A stretch of DNA of 64,000 bases from Ensifer sp. BR816 (GTDB lineage Bacteria > Pseudomonadota > Alphaproteobacteria > Rhizobiales > Rhizobiaceae). Of the stretch, positions 42,785-52,880 are shown piece by piece. A program made the position numbers and the translations under genes. A model generated the notes under the pieces. The model was not told where the DNA came from and searched no databases. It saw nothing but the letters and a program-made list of their open reading frames with translations. Location of the stretch: positions 4,462,799 to 4,526,798 of the forward strand of contig NZ_KB905370.1 in assembly GCF_000378985.1 (NCBI RefSeq), given 5' to 3'. The stretch's first letter is position 1. The number at the start of each line of letters is the position of its first letter.

Positions 42785-44199
42785 GTGCGCCCTCCTCCAG
42801 ACTTGCCGTTCATGACTTGCGCGAACGGTCGTGAAATCTCGCCCTTGCCGCCGCGGCGGCTTTCGCCGGTTCGGCCGAGCAGGCTCTTGACGGTCGGCGA
42901 GGCGGTGACCTCGCCTCGCTGCGCCAAGGCCTCATGGTTCGCCTCGATGTCCTCGAGCTTGTAGAGGTAGTTGACCATCAGCCCGTGCGCCTGGCGCATG
43001 GCTTTGGCCGAGCAGTCGCCGAGGAAGTTCAGCCGCTCCAGTCGGGCGCCGTTGCCGAGATGGAAGCGGGCGACCGGATCGACCGGTCGGCCCTCCGGCG
43101 TGCGCTCGATCAGGAAATAATGGGCGGCGAGCGGCAAAAGCAGGCGCTCGATCTCGCTTGCTGCGCTCTCGTCGGCCGCCCAGGCCCGGTCGTCGAGGAG
43201 CGCCAGAACCTTGCGGTCCTCGTCGGAAAGCGGCGGTTCGGCCTCCGATCTGCGCACCTTGGCAAGCCAACGGGCAAAGCCCGGGACCGGCGAAAGCGTG
43301 ACGAAATTCTTGAGGGCGGGCAGGTCCCGGCGCAGATCCTCGACGACCTGCTTGATCAGGAAATTGCCGAAGGAGATGCCGCGCAGGCCTTCCTGGCAGT
43401 TGGAGATCGAATAGAAGACGGCGGTCGTCGCCTGGTCGGGCTCGATCTGCTCCCGACCCTCGTCGAGGACGTCCCTGATGGCGCTTGGCACGGATCGGGT
43501 CAGCGCTACCTCGACGAAGACGAGCGGCTCGTCCACCAGCCGCGGGTGGAAGAAGGCGAAGCAGCGCCGGTCGGCGGGCGCCAGGCGCCGGCGCAGTTCC
43601 TCCCAGCCGGCGATCTCGTGTACGGCCTCGTATTTGATGATCTTTTCCAGGATGTGCGCCGGTGTCGACCAGTCGATCGGACGCAGCGTCAGGAATCCGC
43701 GATTGAACCAGGAGCCGAACAGATGGGTGAAATCGGCGTCGAGAGCGCGATACTCGTCCGACCGATCGGTGCAGGCGAGCAGCTGCTGACGCATCCGGAC
43801 GAGCTTCGCCGTACCGCTCGGCGCATGGTTCAACCGCCGCAGCAGTTCCTGACGGCGGGGCTCCGCCGCCTTGTGGAGCGCGATGACCGCGGCAGGGCTC
43901 TTCTCGCTGCGGTACCGATCGACCGCCTTGTCGAGCTTCGCCGTATCGGCGCCGAATTTGTCAGACAGCATCTGCATGAACTGCCCGACGCCGGCCTCGT
44001 CGAGCTTGCTCCAGCGCCCGAGGATTTCGGCGGCAATGGCCATGCCGGAGGCTTCGCCGCGGCTCGACAGCAGCATTTCGCAAAGCGTCTCGAGATCCGC
44101 TTCGACGGCGTCCGTGCTCCGCGAGGCGGCAAACAGCAGCTTGCGGCCGCGCTCGGTGATGCCCTGCAGCATATCGCTGAAAAAAGAGGTTCCGGGCAT
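42781..44199 (-). CDS. matA: Malonyl-CoA decarboxylase MatA
   Basis: Converts malonyl-CoA to acetyl-CoA and CO2. 472 residues with the MCD helical N-terminal domain and a catalytic GNAT-like C-terminal domain. Hallmarks are SISNCQEGLRGISFGNFLIK, FVTLSPVPGFARWL, AHYFLIE and VARFHLGNGARLERLNFLGD. The ATG at 44199 follows GGAGGAGAG; the ATG at 44220 lacks such a site. First gene of matABC, facing matR. Confidence 0.93.
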   Translation of the reverse strand: MPGTSFFSDMLQGITERGRKLLFAASRSTDAVEADLETLCEMLLSSRGEASGMAIAAEILGRWSKLDEAGVGQFMQMLSDKFGADTAKLDKAVDRYRSEKSPAAVIALHKAAEPRRQELLRRLNHAPSGTAKLVRMRQQLLACTDRSDEYRALDADFTHLFGSWFNRGFLTLRPIDWSTPAHILEKIIKYEAVHEIAGWEELRRRLAPADRRCFAFFHPRLVDEPLVFVEVALTRSVPSAIRDVLDEGREQIEPDQATTAVFYSISNCQEGLRGISFGNFLIKQVVEDLRRDLPALKNFVTLSPVPGFARWLAKVRRSEAEPPLSDEDRKVLALLDDRAWAADESAASEIERLLLPLAAHYFLIERTPEGRPVDPVARFHLGNGARLERLNFLGDCSAKAMRQAHGLMVNYLYKLEDIEANHEALAQRGEVTASPTVKSLLGRTGESRRGGKGEISRPFAQVMNGKSGGGRT

Positions 44200-44323
44200 G
44201 CCACTCTCCTCCTGCTGCATGTGCGCACCCTAGCCTACGCTATTCCGAATTGCCGGCGTTCTCACTTTCGAGGCATCGCAATATGGTATATAAGGTGGCA
44301 CATTGTGTGTGCGACGTCAATGA

Positions 44324-44337
44324 TCGTGTATACAAGA
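44324..44337. promoter_or_regulatory. MatR operator
   Basis: The sequence TCGTGTATACAAGA (reverse complement TCTTGTATACACGA) lies between matA and matR, 32 bases before the matR start. It matches the TCTTGTA/TACACGA operator reported, as I recall, for MatR of R. leguminosarum bv. trifolii. A related AT-rich stretch, TATGGTATATAAGG, lies 30 bases to the left and may be the matA promoter. Confidence 0.7.
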
Positions 44338-44369
44338 AATGAAGCCACGTATTATGAAGGCGGGAACGG

Positions 44370-45020
44370 ATGTCCGAGAATGTTGGCCGGTGGCTCCGGG
44401 ACGAGATCGAAAACGCCATTCTTTCCAATGAGTTCAGCCCGGGGGCACGGCTGGACGAAACGGTTCTTGCCAGTCGCTTCGGCGTATCGAGGACGCCGGT
44501 TCGCGAGGCCCTGATGCAGCTGAATGCGATCGGCCTAATAGAGATTCGCCCGCGCCGCGGCGCTGTGGTCATCGATCCGGGACCGCACCGCATCTACGAA
44601 ATGTTCGAGGTCATGGCGGAGCTCGAAGGCCTGGCCGGATCGCTTGCCGCGCGCCGCCTCGACGAAGCCGCGCGTCAGGCGATCACCGCCGCCCACAGGC
44701 GCTGCGAGCTCTCCGCCAAGGCCGGCGACAGCGACGCCTATTACTACGACAACGAGGAATTCCATAAGGCCATCTATGCGGCGAGCCGCAGCGAGTTCCT
44801 CGAGGAGCAATGCGCGCAACTGCATCGCCGGCTGCGTCCCTATCGCCGGCTGCAGTTGCGCGTGCGCAATCGTCTCACCACGTCCTTCTCGGAACATTGC
44901 GGCATCGTCGATGCGATCTTTGCCGGCGACGGCGAGGAGGCCCGCCGGCTGCTGCGATCGCATGTCGGCATCCAGGGCGAAAGGTTCAGCGATCTGGTCG
45001 CCAGCATGGCGACGAGGTGA
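44370..45020 (+). CDS. matR: GntR-family (FCD) regulator of malonate genes
   Basis: 216 residues. It has an N-terminal winged helix (LRDEIENAILSNEFSPGARLDETVLASRFGVSRTPVREALMQL) and an all-helical FCD ligand domain with EFHKAIYAASRSEFLEE and SEHCGIVDAIFAGDGEEARRLLRSH, the usual metal-binding His residues included. It is divergent from matABC, with the operator between them. Malonate is the expected ligand. Confidence 0.9.
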   Translation: MSENVGRWLRDEIENAILSNEFSPGARLDETVLASRFGVSRTPVREALMQLNAIGLIEIRPRRGAVVIDPGPHRIYEMFEVMAELEGLAGSLAARRLDEAARQAITAAHRRCELSAKAGDSDAYYYDNEEFHKAIYAASRSEFLEEQCAQLHRRLRPYRRLQLRVRNRLTTSFSEHCGIVDAIFAGDGEEARRLLRSHVGIQGERFSDLVASMATR

Positions 45021-45164
45021 GCGGGATGCTGTCCGGCGGGTGCTCATCGGGTCGCAACGAAGTGGAGGCCGGCGAAGCCGTTGCGCCCACCGCCGGCATC
45101 CGACTCGTGCTGGTCTTGACGGCGCCGGCGCCCCATCTGGAAGATCTGTGAGAGACGTGCTACA

Positions 45165-45180
45165 TATCTGACTATCTGAC
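45165..45180. promoter_or_regulatory. Tandem repeat upstream of the Phd/PIN toxin-antitoxin pair
   Basis: Two head-to-tail copies of TATCTGAC (45165-45172 and 45173-45180), 14 bases before the antitoxin start. Short repeats at this position usually bind the antitoxin-toxin complex; here they are direct rather than inverted. Confidence 0.4.
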
Positions 45181-45193
45181 TAGGTGGTCGACG

Positions 45194-45496
45194 ATGGGCA
45201 AGAAAGCGGAACTGACCAAGTTGAAGAAAGCGCGCGGACAAAACGCGCGCGGATGGTGGAAGCTCGAAGACGCGAAGGCGCGCTTCAGCGAGGTGGTGCG
45301 ACACGCGCGCGAGGACGGGCCGCAGCGCGTGACAGTGCGGGGCAGGGATGCGGTTGTAATCATGTCCGCCGAGGAGTTCGATCGGCTCGTGCCCGAGAGG
45401 CCGCGAGCACCGTTCGTCGAATTCATGGAAAGTCTGCATCTTGGCGGCCTTGATCTTGAACGCGAGATGGATCGCGGCCGGGATATCGAGCTTTGA
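45194..45496 (+). CDS. Phd/YefM-type antitoxin
   Basis: 100 residues. A basic N-terminus (GKKAELTKLKKARGQNARG) precedes the Phd/YefM core WKLEDAKARFSEVVRHAREDGPQRVTVRGRDAVVIMSAEEFDRL, which dimerises and binds DNA. The C-terminal MDRGRDIEL segment would block the toxin. It overlaps the toxin start (TTGA), so translation is coupled. It neutralises the PIN toxin encoded next and autoregulates with it. Confidence 0.88.
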   Translation: MGKKAELTKLKKARGQNARGWWKLEDAKARFSEVVRHAREDGPQRVTVRGRDAVVIMSAEEFDRLVPERPRAPFVEFMESLHLGGLDLEREMDRGRDIEL

Positions 45497-45969
45497 AGGG
45501 CTGGTTGCTCGACACCAATGTCGTGGCCGCATTGATCAATCCGAAGGGGGCGCCTTCGGTAAAGACATGGGCAGCCGATCAGGATGAGGAAGCCTTCTAC
45601 ATCAGCGTCCTGACGCTTGCCGAGTACGACAAGGGCATTCACAACCTTTCGGAGGACCACGCCGACCGGCCGCGCTACATGGCGGCACGCGACGCGCTCG
45701 CCGAGCGTTTTGGCCGGCGGGTCCTCTCGCTTGACGACGTCATCGTGCGGCAATGGGGCCGAATTTCAGGGGAAGTGAAACGCGACAGCGGTCACGCCCC
45801 GCCTGTGATCGACACGATGCTTGCAGCGACGGCGATCGAACATGACCTCTATCTTGTCACGCGCAATGTGAAGGACGCTCGGCCATCCGGTGCAATGATC
45901 TTCGATCCATGGAATGACGATGCGGAGAAATTCCCGCTGAGCCCTCGCGGCGCTGAGCGTCAGCGATAG
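45493..45969 (+). CDS. PIN-domain ribonuclease toxin (FitB/VapC type)
   Basis: 158 residues starting with a TTG that overlaps the antitoxin stop. Acidic active-site residues are visible: LLDTNVVAALI (Asp), LTLAEYDKGI (Glu), VIDTMLAATAIEHDLYLVTRN (Asp) and the MIFDPWN end. Pairing with a Phd-type antitoxin is typical for FitB-like VapC proteins in rhizobia. The C-terminal NDDAEKFPLSPRGAERQR is a low-complexity tail. It is convergent with thiE. Confidence 0.88.
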   Translation: MKGWLLDTNVVAALINPKGAPSVKTWAADQDEEAFYISVLTLAEYDKGIHNLSEDHADRPRYMAARDALAERFGRRVLSLDDVIVRQWGRISGEVKRDSGHAPPVIDTMLAATAIEHDLYLVTRNVKDARPSGAMIFDPWNDDAEKFPLSPRGAERQR

Positions 45970-46002
45970 AAATAAGAGCCGGGCTCATTGGAGACCGGCC
46001 CT
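45965..46002 (-). terminator. Probable terminator of the thi operon
   Basis: On the minus strand, AGGGCCGG (46002-45995) pairs with CCGGCTCT (45982-45975) with one G-U pair and a 12-base loop, followed by TATTTCTATC. It lies 14 bases after the thiE stop and partly overlaps the end of the convergent PIN toxin gene. Confidence 0.55.
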
Positions 46003-46015
46003 CGAGGTCGGGTAG

Positions 46016-46621
46016 CTAACGCCGCACCTCCGTCTTCCCGATCCATTCCTTGGTCCGGCCTTCGGGATCGGCGTTGAGCGTGATGTCGGTAACGACGGCG
46101 GCGCTGTCGGCGCCATGGGCAAAGACGCCGTCGATCCGGTCCGGATTGAGTCCGCCGATGGCGACGAGCGGCAGTGAGCCGGCGCGCTCACGCCAGGCGG
46201 AAAGCTTCGTCAGCCCCTGCGGCGCCCATTTCATCTTCTTGAGGATCGTCGGGTAGATCGGCCCGAGCGCCACATAGTCGGGCTCGGCGGCAAGCGCGGT
46301 TTCGAGCTCCGCCTCGTCATGGGTGCTCACCCCGAGCTTCAGCCCGGCGGCGCGGATCGCGCCGCGATCGGCATCGGCGAGGTCCTCCTGACCGAGATGG
46401 ACGAAGTCGCAAGCCTCCTCGATCGCCAACCGCCAGTAATCATTGACGATCAGCTGGCAGCGATGGGCGGCGCAGATTGCCTTGGCTCTGCGGATCTCGC
46501 CGCGAAGGCTTTCGTCGCTCCCGTCCTTGATCCTGAGCTGCACCAGCTTGACGCCGAGCGGCACCAGCCGTTCGATCCATTGGGCGCTGTCGACAATGAG
46601 ATAGAACGGGTCGAGCTTCAC
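46016..46621 (-). CDS. thiE: Thiamine-phosphate synthase ThiE
   Basis: Joins HMP-PP and the thiazole phosphate to thiamine phosphate. 201 residues from a GTG at 46621 that overlaps the thiG stop. A TIM-barrel ThiE pattern is visible: [57 protein letters not shown] and [31 protein letters not shown]. It is the last gene of thiC-thiO-thiS-thiG-thiE. The [18 protein letters not shown] variant replaces the more common GPIFPTxTK. Confidence 0.92.
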   Translation of the reverse strand: MKLDPFYLIVDSAQWIERLVPLGVKLVQLRIKDGSDESLRGEIRRAKAICAAHRCQLIVNDYWRLAIEEACDFVHLGQEDLADADRGAIRAAGLKLGVSTHDEAELETALAAEPDYVALGPIYPTILKKMKWAPQGLTKLSAWRERAGSLPLVAIGGLNPDRIDGVFAHGADSAAVVTDITLNADPEGRTKEWIGKTEVRR

Positions 46622-47391
46622 GAGAAAACCGCCTTTCCGATGACGGGGGTGGAGGGAACGGCCATGTCGCGCGGCTCCAGCATGCCGGCGTGATAGGCCG
46701 TGTGGCCGGCCTCGATCGCCTTGGCGAAGGCCTCGGCCATGCCGGCCGGGTCGGCGGCGCCGGCGACTGCGGTGTTGAGCAGCACCGCGTCGTAGCCGAG
46801 TTCCATCACCGTTGCCGCATGCGAGGGGCGGCCGATGCCGGCGTCGACGATCAGCGGCACGTCGGGAAACTCGGCGCGCATCGCGCGTAAGCCCGGCACG
46901 TTCTGCGGACCCATGGCGCTGCCGATCGGCGCGCACCAGGGCATCAGCACCTTGCAGCCGGCCTCGAGCAGCCGTTCCGCCACGACCAGGTCATCCGTCG
47001 TATAGGGGAACACCTCAAACCCTTCGCCGGTGAGGATACGCGCTGCTTCGACGAGGCCGAAGACGTCCGGCTGCAGCGTATCCTGATGGCCGATGACCTC
47101 GAGCTTGATCCAGTCGGTCGAAAACACCTCGCGCGCCATCTTCGCGGTCAGCACCGCCTCCGAGACGGAATGGCAGCCGGCGGTGTTCGGCAGGACGCGG
47201 ACGCCGAGCTCGCGGATCAGCTCGAAAAAGGCGCCGCCGGAGCGCCCGCCGGCGGTCTCGCGGCGAAGCGAAACCGTGACGATATCGGTGTTTGACCGCC
47301 GCACCGCTTCGGCGAGGATTGCCGGCGAGGGATAGCGGGCGGTGCCGAGCAGCAGCCGCGAGCGCAGTTCGGTTCCATAGAATTGCGGCAT
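46618..47391 (-). CDS. thiG: Thiazole synthase ThiG
   Basis: Builds the thiazole phosphate of thiamine from deoxyxylulose phosphate, dehydroglycine and ThiS thiocarboxylate. 257 residues with the TIM barrel motifs [40 protein letters not shown] (Schiff-base Lys96), [16 protein letters not shown] and [19 protein letters not shown]. It starts two bases after thiS ends and overlaps thiE by four bases. Confidence 0.95.
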   Translation of the reverse strand: MPQFYGTELRSRLLLGTARYPSPAILAEAVRRSNTDIVTVSLRRETAGGRSGGAFFELIRELGVRVLPNTAGCHSVSEAVLTAKMAREVFSTDWIKLEVIGHQDTLQPDVFGLVEAARILTGEGFEVFPYTTDDLVVAERLLEAGCKVLMPWCAPIGSAMGPQNVPGLRAMRAEFPDVPLIVDAGIGRPSHAATVMELGYDAVLLNTAVAGAADPAGMAEAFAKAIEAGHTAYHAGMLEPRDMAVPSTPVIGKAVFS

Positions 47392-47393
47392 GA

Positions 47394-47591
47394 TCAGCCT
47401 CCCTGCATGGGGGACAGGACCTCGATCCGGTCGTTGTCGTTCAGGAGATGGGTTCGACGATCGGCGGCGTGCACGAGTTCGCCATTGACGGCCGTGGCCA
47501 GCCAGTCGCCTTCATAGTCGAGGAGAGCGAGCAGATCGGCGAGCGTGGCGGCCGGGAATTCGTGCTCCTCGCCGTTGATGGTCAGCTTCAT
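47394..47591 (-). CDS. thiS: Sulfur carrier protein ThiS
   Basis: 65 residues, ubiquitin-like fold, ending in the Gly-Gly (LSPMQGG) that is adenylated and thiocarboxylated. It starts at the ATG of [16 protein letters not shown] (47591), overlapping the thiO stop by four bases, with GAGGAGAGG a few bases upstream. It delivers sulfur to ThiG, encoded directly downstream. Confidence 0.93.
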   Translation of the reverse strand: MKLTINGEEHEFPAATLADLLALLDYEGDWLATAVNGELVHAADRRTHLLNDNDRIEVLSPMQGG

Positions 47592-48781
47592 CGGTCCTGT
47601 CCTCTCCTCTCCGAGAAGCAAAAATGCTTCCCTTCATTCCACTCTAGCTCGTCGGAATTCGCCCCTCCCCAACCCCTCCCCGCAGGGGGGAGGGGCTTCC
47701 TGGGCCGCGCTGCCTCAGCCTCGGCCGTAACCTTTGCATCTGGCGAGACGGCCGAAAATTGCAGCCGATCGCAGCGGCTGCTTAGCCCCTCCCCCTTGTG
47801 GGGAGGGGTTGGGGAGGGGTCTATCGGAGGCACGTCGTAGGCAAGTGCAGCCACCTCCTCGGCGATCGCCGGCGACAGCAGGAAGCCGTGGCGGTAGAGG
47901 CCGTTGACGGTGATCGTGTTTGCCTGACGCATGACGCGCGGCAGGTTGTCGGCAAAAGCGGGGCGCACGCCGGCGCCGGTCTCGACGAGGCGGGCCTCGG
48001 CAAAGGCCGGATGCAGCACATAGGCGGCATTCAACAGCTCCATCAGCGAGCGGGCGGTGATCGGGCCGGCGTCGTCGCTCTCGATCATCGTCGCCCCACA
48101 CATGAAGAGCCCGCCGCCGCGCGGCACGATATAGAGAGGGATGCGCGGATGCAGCAGCCGCACCGGACGCGAGAGCGCGACCTCGTCTGTCTGGAGATAG
48201 AGCATTTCGCCGCGAACGCCGCGAAGCCCCTTGATTTCGCCGATTCTTGCGGCGCCAGTGCAGTCGACGGTCAGGTCGAAGCGGCCTTGGTCGATCGTGC
48301 CGCCGCTGAAAACCACGCCTTGCGCTTCGAGCCCATGCCTGAGCGCCGAAAGTGCGCGGCGCGGATCGACATGCGCTTCCTCAGGAAAGAACAGCGCCTC
48401 GCGGAAGCGTCCGGCGAGCGCCGGCTCGAGCGCTCCGATCTCTTCCGCGCCGATCGAGCGGTAGCCGGAGGTGCGCGAGGCGAAGCGCCGGAGTTCGGCC
48501 GCGTCGCGCGGCGGGGCGACGACCAGAGTGCCGTTGCGATGGACCGAACCGGCGGGCAGCACGGCCTCCCACCAGTCGGCGGCAGCGGCGCCGCGGATAA
48601 GAACGGCTTCCTCGGCGCTTTCCCGCTCGCACCAGGGCGCGAGCATGCCGCCGGCATACCAGGAGGCGGCATTCGCAAAGCCTTGTGTTCGTTCCGCGAC
48701 CATGACCGCCGCGCCGCGCGCAACGAGTTCATGGGCGGCCGTGAGGCCGGCGACGCCGGCCCCCTTGATCAGCACCCGCAT
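47588..48781 (-). CDS. thiO: Glycine oxidase ThiO with repeat-derived C-terminal extension
   Basis: FAD enzyme that oxidises glycine to the imine used by ThiG. 397 residues. It has the dinucleotide site VLIKGAGVAGLTAAHELVARGA, ASWYAGGMLAPWCE, and the C-terminal FAD-binding part TITVNGLYRHGFLLSPAIAE. Beyond about residue 320 the chain (DPSPTPPHKGEGL to AGRGWGGANSDE) is not ThiO-like. It is encoded by an inverted pair of GC-rich palindromic repeats read in frame. The total is longer than usual for the family (about 330-370). It still overlaps thiS, so coupling is kept. A single base separates it from the thiC stop. Confidence 0.9.
   Translation of the reverse strand: MRVLIKGAGVAGLTAAHELVARGAAVMVAERTQGFANAASWYAGGMLAPWCERESAEEAVLIRGAAAADWWEAVLPAGSVHRNGTLVVAPPRDAAELRRFASRTSGYRSIGAEEIGALEPALAGRFREALFFPEEAHVDPRRALSALRHGLEAQGVVFSGGTIDQGRFDLTVDCTGAARIGEIKGLRGVRGEMLYLQTDEVALSRPVRLLHPRIPLYIVPRGGGLFMCGATMIESDDAGPITARSLMELLNAAYVLHPAFAEARLVETGAGVRPAFADNLPRVMRQANTITVNGLYRHGFLLSPAIAEEVAALAYDVPPIDPSPTPPHKGEGLSSRCDRLQFSAVSPDAKVTAEAEAARPRKPLPPAGRGWGGANSDELEWNEGKHFCFSERRGQDR
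47661..47700 (+). repeat. GC-rich palindromic repeat inside thiO, copy a
   Basis: CGCCCCTCCCCAACCCCTCC followed by CCGCAGGGGGGAGGGGC. It is an inverted relative of 47784-47821, with 83 bases between, and it is translated as part of ThiO (minus strand). It resembles the other GC-rich palindromes in this window in its CCCC-N4-GGGG core, but with a TTGGGG arm. Confidence 0.65.
47784..47821 (-). repeat. GC-rich palindromic repeat inside thiO, copy b
   Basis: AGCCCCTCCCCCTTGTGGGG then AGGGGTTGGGGAGGGG. It is the inverted partner of 47661-47700. On the minus strand it encodes the DPSPTPPHKGEGL part of ThiO with no stop codon. Confidence 0.65.
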
Positions 48782-48782
48782 C

Positions 48783-50714
<1,932 letters not shown>

Positions 50715-50728
50715 TCAAACGTCTGCAC

Positions 50729-50818
50729 CGTCCCTACGCCAGTATGAACTGGATCAGGTTCAACGGGTCACTGCGCGCTCTAGCAGTATCTCAGCCCCTT
50801 GCCGGGACCCCCCTGGTG
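50729..50818 (-). promoter_or_regulatory. TPP riboswitch (THI element) ahead of thiC
   Basis: Read on the minus strand, the leader shows the conserved thi-box parts in order: CAGGGGGGTCCCGG, the pyrimidine-sensing GGGGCTGAGATACTG, GACCCGTTGAACCTGATC, then AGTTCATACTGGCGTAGGGA. It ends about 115 bases before the thiC start. Thiamine pyrophosphate binding would shut off thiCOSGE, in Gram-negative bacteria commonly by hiding the ribosome site. Confidence 0.95.
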
Positions 50819-51057
50819 AATGGACGCCAATAGTCACCGTAATCGCCGTGGCGTCAAGCCTGTTTTTGGACGGGATGGCGAAGTCGGGACAGGAGCGTAG
50901 TAGACGCGGTTGGAAGTGTGGTCTTGGCTCCGAAACGGTCGGCAGTTCCGACCGGCAAACGGTCTGCGATGGGTGGAGCGCGCGAGTTCGGACGCTCTCT
51001 GCACGAGGTCTGGTCCGCGCGCCAAGAGCCGCCACTGCTTCGTTTTCCGTTGGGGGC
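50819..51057. other. Intergenic stretch between thiC leader and the LysR gene
   Basis: About 239 bases upstream of the riboswitch that must contain the thiC promoter and the 3' end of the LysR transcription unit. No strong terminator or conserved -35/-10 pair was recognised by eye. Together with the leader, 50616-51057 has no protein-coding gene. Confidence 0.5.
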
Positions 51058-51957
51058 TTAATGCCGTGCATCGAATCGCATCAGATGATCGACGAACGCG
51101 CGCAGTTTCGCAGCCATGTTGCGGCGGCTCGGGTAATAGAGATAGAACCCGGCAAAGCTCGGGCTGTAATCCTCCAGTACAGGGACCAGGTCGCCTCGCT
51201 CGATCCATGCGCGAAAGCTTTCCTGCATGCCGAAGGTGATGCCTGCACCAGCGCAAGCGAGGCTGATCATCAGTGCCATATCGTTGGTGGTAATCTCAGG
51301 CTTCACCGCGACGCTGAATTCCTTCCCGCCCTCGGCGAATTCCCAGCGGTAGGGTGCCAGTTTCGGCGCGGGTCGCCAGCCAATACAACGATGGCTCGTG
51401 AGTTCACGCGGGTGCGAAGGCCTGCCGAAGCGATCAATATAGCTGGGCGAACAGACTGCGAGCTGCCGCTGCTGGCCTGAGACCGGCACGGCGATCATGT
51501 CCTGCGCGATTACCTCGCCGAGCCGAACGCCGGCATCGTAGCCTTCGGCGACGATGTCGAATTCTTCGTCAGAGACGGTGATGTCGAGTTCGACGTCGCG
51601 ATGGGCTTCCGCGAAGGCAGCGAGCATGGCTCCGGACAGGAAGCTCTCGGCGATCGAGGAAACCGCGAGCCGCAACTGGCCGCGTGGACGTCCACGAACA
51701 TCATCAATCGCTGAGAGTGCTGCATTGAGCTCGGCAATCGCCGGCGCCACCTCAGAGTAGAGCCGTTCGCCGTCCTCAGTCAGGCTGACGCTGCGGGTCG
51801 TTCGTCGGACGAGCGCGACGGCCAAACTTTCCTCCAGGCGGCGGATCGTCTGGCTGACGGCCGAGCGGGTGACGCCCAGGCGGTCCGCCGCAGCACGAAA
51901 ACTCCTCTCTTCCGCGACGAGGGCAAATGTGGCCAGCGCGTTAAAGTCCGAATGCAT
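51058..51957 (-). CDS. LysR-family transcriptional regulator
   Basis: 299 residues. The N-terminal winged helix is clear (FNALATFALVAEERSFRAAADRLGVTRSAVSQTIRRLEESL), followed by the two-lobed effector domain (LRLAVSSIAESFLSGAMLAAF, YDAGVRLGEVIAQDMIAVPV, LVPVLEDYSPSFAGFYLYYPSRR). It belongs to the group that usually controls a divergent oxidoreductase gene, here the SDR 118 bases away. The gap contains TAAG (51988-51991) / CTTA (51997-52000), a possible LysR half-site pair. Confidence 0.9.
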   Translation of the reverse strand: MHSDFNALATFALVAEERSFRAAADRLGVTRSAVSQTIRRLEESLAVALVRRTTRSVSLTEDGERLYSEVAPAIAELNAALSAIDDVRGRPRGQLRLAVSSIAESFLSGAMLAAFAEAHRDVELDITVSDEEFDIVAEGYDAGVRLGEVIAQDMIAVPVSGQQRQLAVCSPSYIDRFGRPSHPRELTSHRCIGWRPAPKLAPYRWEFAEGGKEFSVAVKPEITTNDMALMISLACAGAGITFGMQESFRAWIERGDLVPVLEDYSPSFAGFYLYYPSRRNMAAKLRAFVDHLMRFDARH

Positions 51958-52074
51958 TGGTTAGCAATCCTTGCCAATCTGGAAAGCTAAGGTGGGCTTA
52001 TCGCGACAATGGCATCGGCTTATCTCTGTGGCAACCGCTAACGCGGGTTCCACGTCATCGGAAAGGAGATCCAC

Positions 52075-52803
52075 ATGTCGTTAGATAAGGTCGTACTCAT
52101 CACAGGTGCTTCGAGCGGCATTGGCGCGGGCATCGCCCGCGAACTGGGCAACTCAGGGGCAAAGCTCGTGCTTGGCGCGCGTCGAGGGGATCGTCTCGAT
52201 GCATTGGCGCGAGAAATAAGATCTGGTGGCGGCGATGTACTGACCCGCAGGCTCGATGTCACCGACCGCCTGGACGTCGTCGGTTTTGCCGAAGCGGCGT
52301 GCAATAGGTTCGGGCGCATCGATGTGATCGTCAACAATGCAGGAGTGATGCCGTTGTCCCTGATGGCCTCCTTGAAGGTAGAAGAATGGGACCGGATGGT
52401 CGACGTCAACATCAAGGGTGTCCTCTACGGTATCGCCGCCGTGATGCCGGAAATGGCCGCACGCGGCTCGGGCCACATCATCAACATCGCCTCGGTGGGA
52501 GCGCTCACCGTGTCACCGACGGCAGCTGTCTACTGCGCGACGAAATATGCGGTGCGGGCCATCTCGGACGGACTGCGTCAGGAGCGGAACGACATCCGCG
52601 TGACCTGTATCCATCCCGGCGTGGTTGAGAGCGAGCTCGCCGATTCGATCACCGACCCCGCCGCAGCCGAAGCGATGAAGGGCTACCGCGCCATAGCGCT
52701 TCGGCCGAATGCGATCGGGCGGGCAGTACGTTTCGCGATTGAACAGCCGGAAGATGTCGACGTCAGCGAGATCGTCGTGCGTCCAGCGCGGGCGGCTCAC
52801 TGA
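52075..52803 (+). CDS. Short-chain dehydrogenase/reductase
   Basis: 242 residues, classical SDR: TGASSGIG for NAD(P), NNAGVMPLS, NIASVGAL, and the catalytic YCATK. A basic residue pair after the second strand (GARRGDRL) suggests NADP(H). AAGGAGAT precedes the ATG with good spacing. It is divergent from a LysR gene that probably controls it, and directly followed by the small Atu4866-like gene. Such LysR-SDR pairs often deal with quinones or reactive aldehydes; the substrate here is unknown. Confidence 0.9.
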   Translation: MSLDKVVLITGASSGIGAGIARELGNSGAKLVLGARRGDRLDALAREIRSGGGDVLTRRLDVTDRLDVVGFAEAACNRFGRIDVIVNNAGVMPLSLMASLKVEEWDRMVDVNIKGVLYGIAAVMPEMAARGSGHIINIASVGALTVSPTAAVYCATKYAVRAISDGLRQERNDIRVTCIHPGVVESELADSITDPAAAEAMKGYRAIALRPNAIGRAVRFAIEQPEDVDVSEIVVRPARAAH

Positions 52804-52880
52804 TGCGCGGCCGACTTGACCTTGGCGCCACCGCCTCTGTCGCGGCGGCGCGTTCTCATCATGCTTCTGCAGAGGACGAC

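Noticed and set aside
41297-44514. Long open frames antisense to matB and matA (555 and 526 codons)
   Set aside because: Arg/Asp/Glu/Ala-rich shadows; matA and matB are unmistakable.
47661-47821. Possibility that the repeats are a CRISPR array
   Set aside because: Only two inverted copies with a self-pairing core, not regularly spaced direct repeats, and no cas genes in the window.
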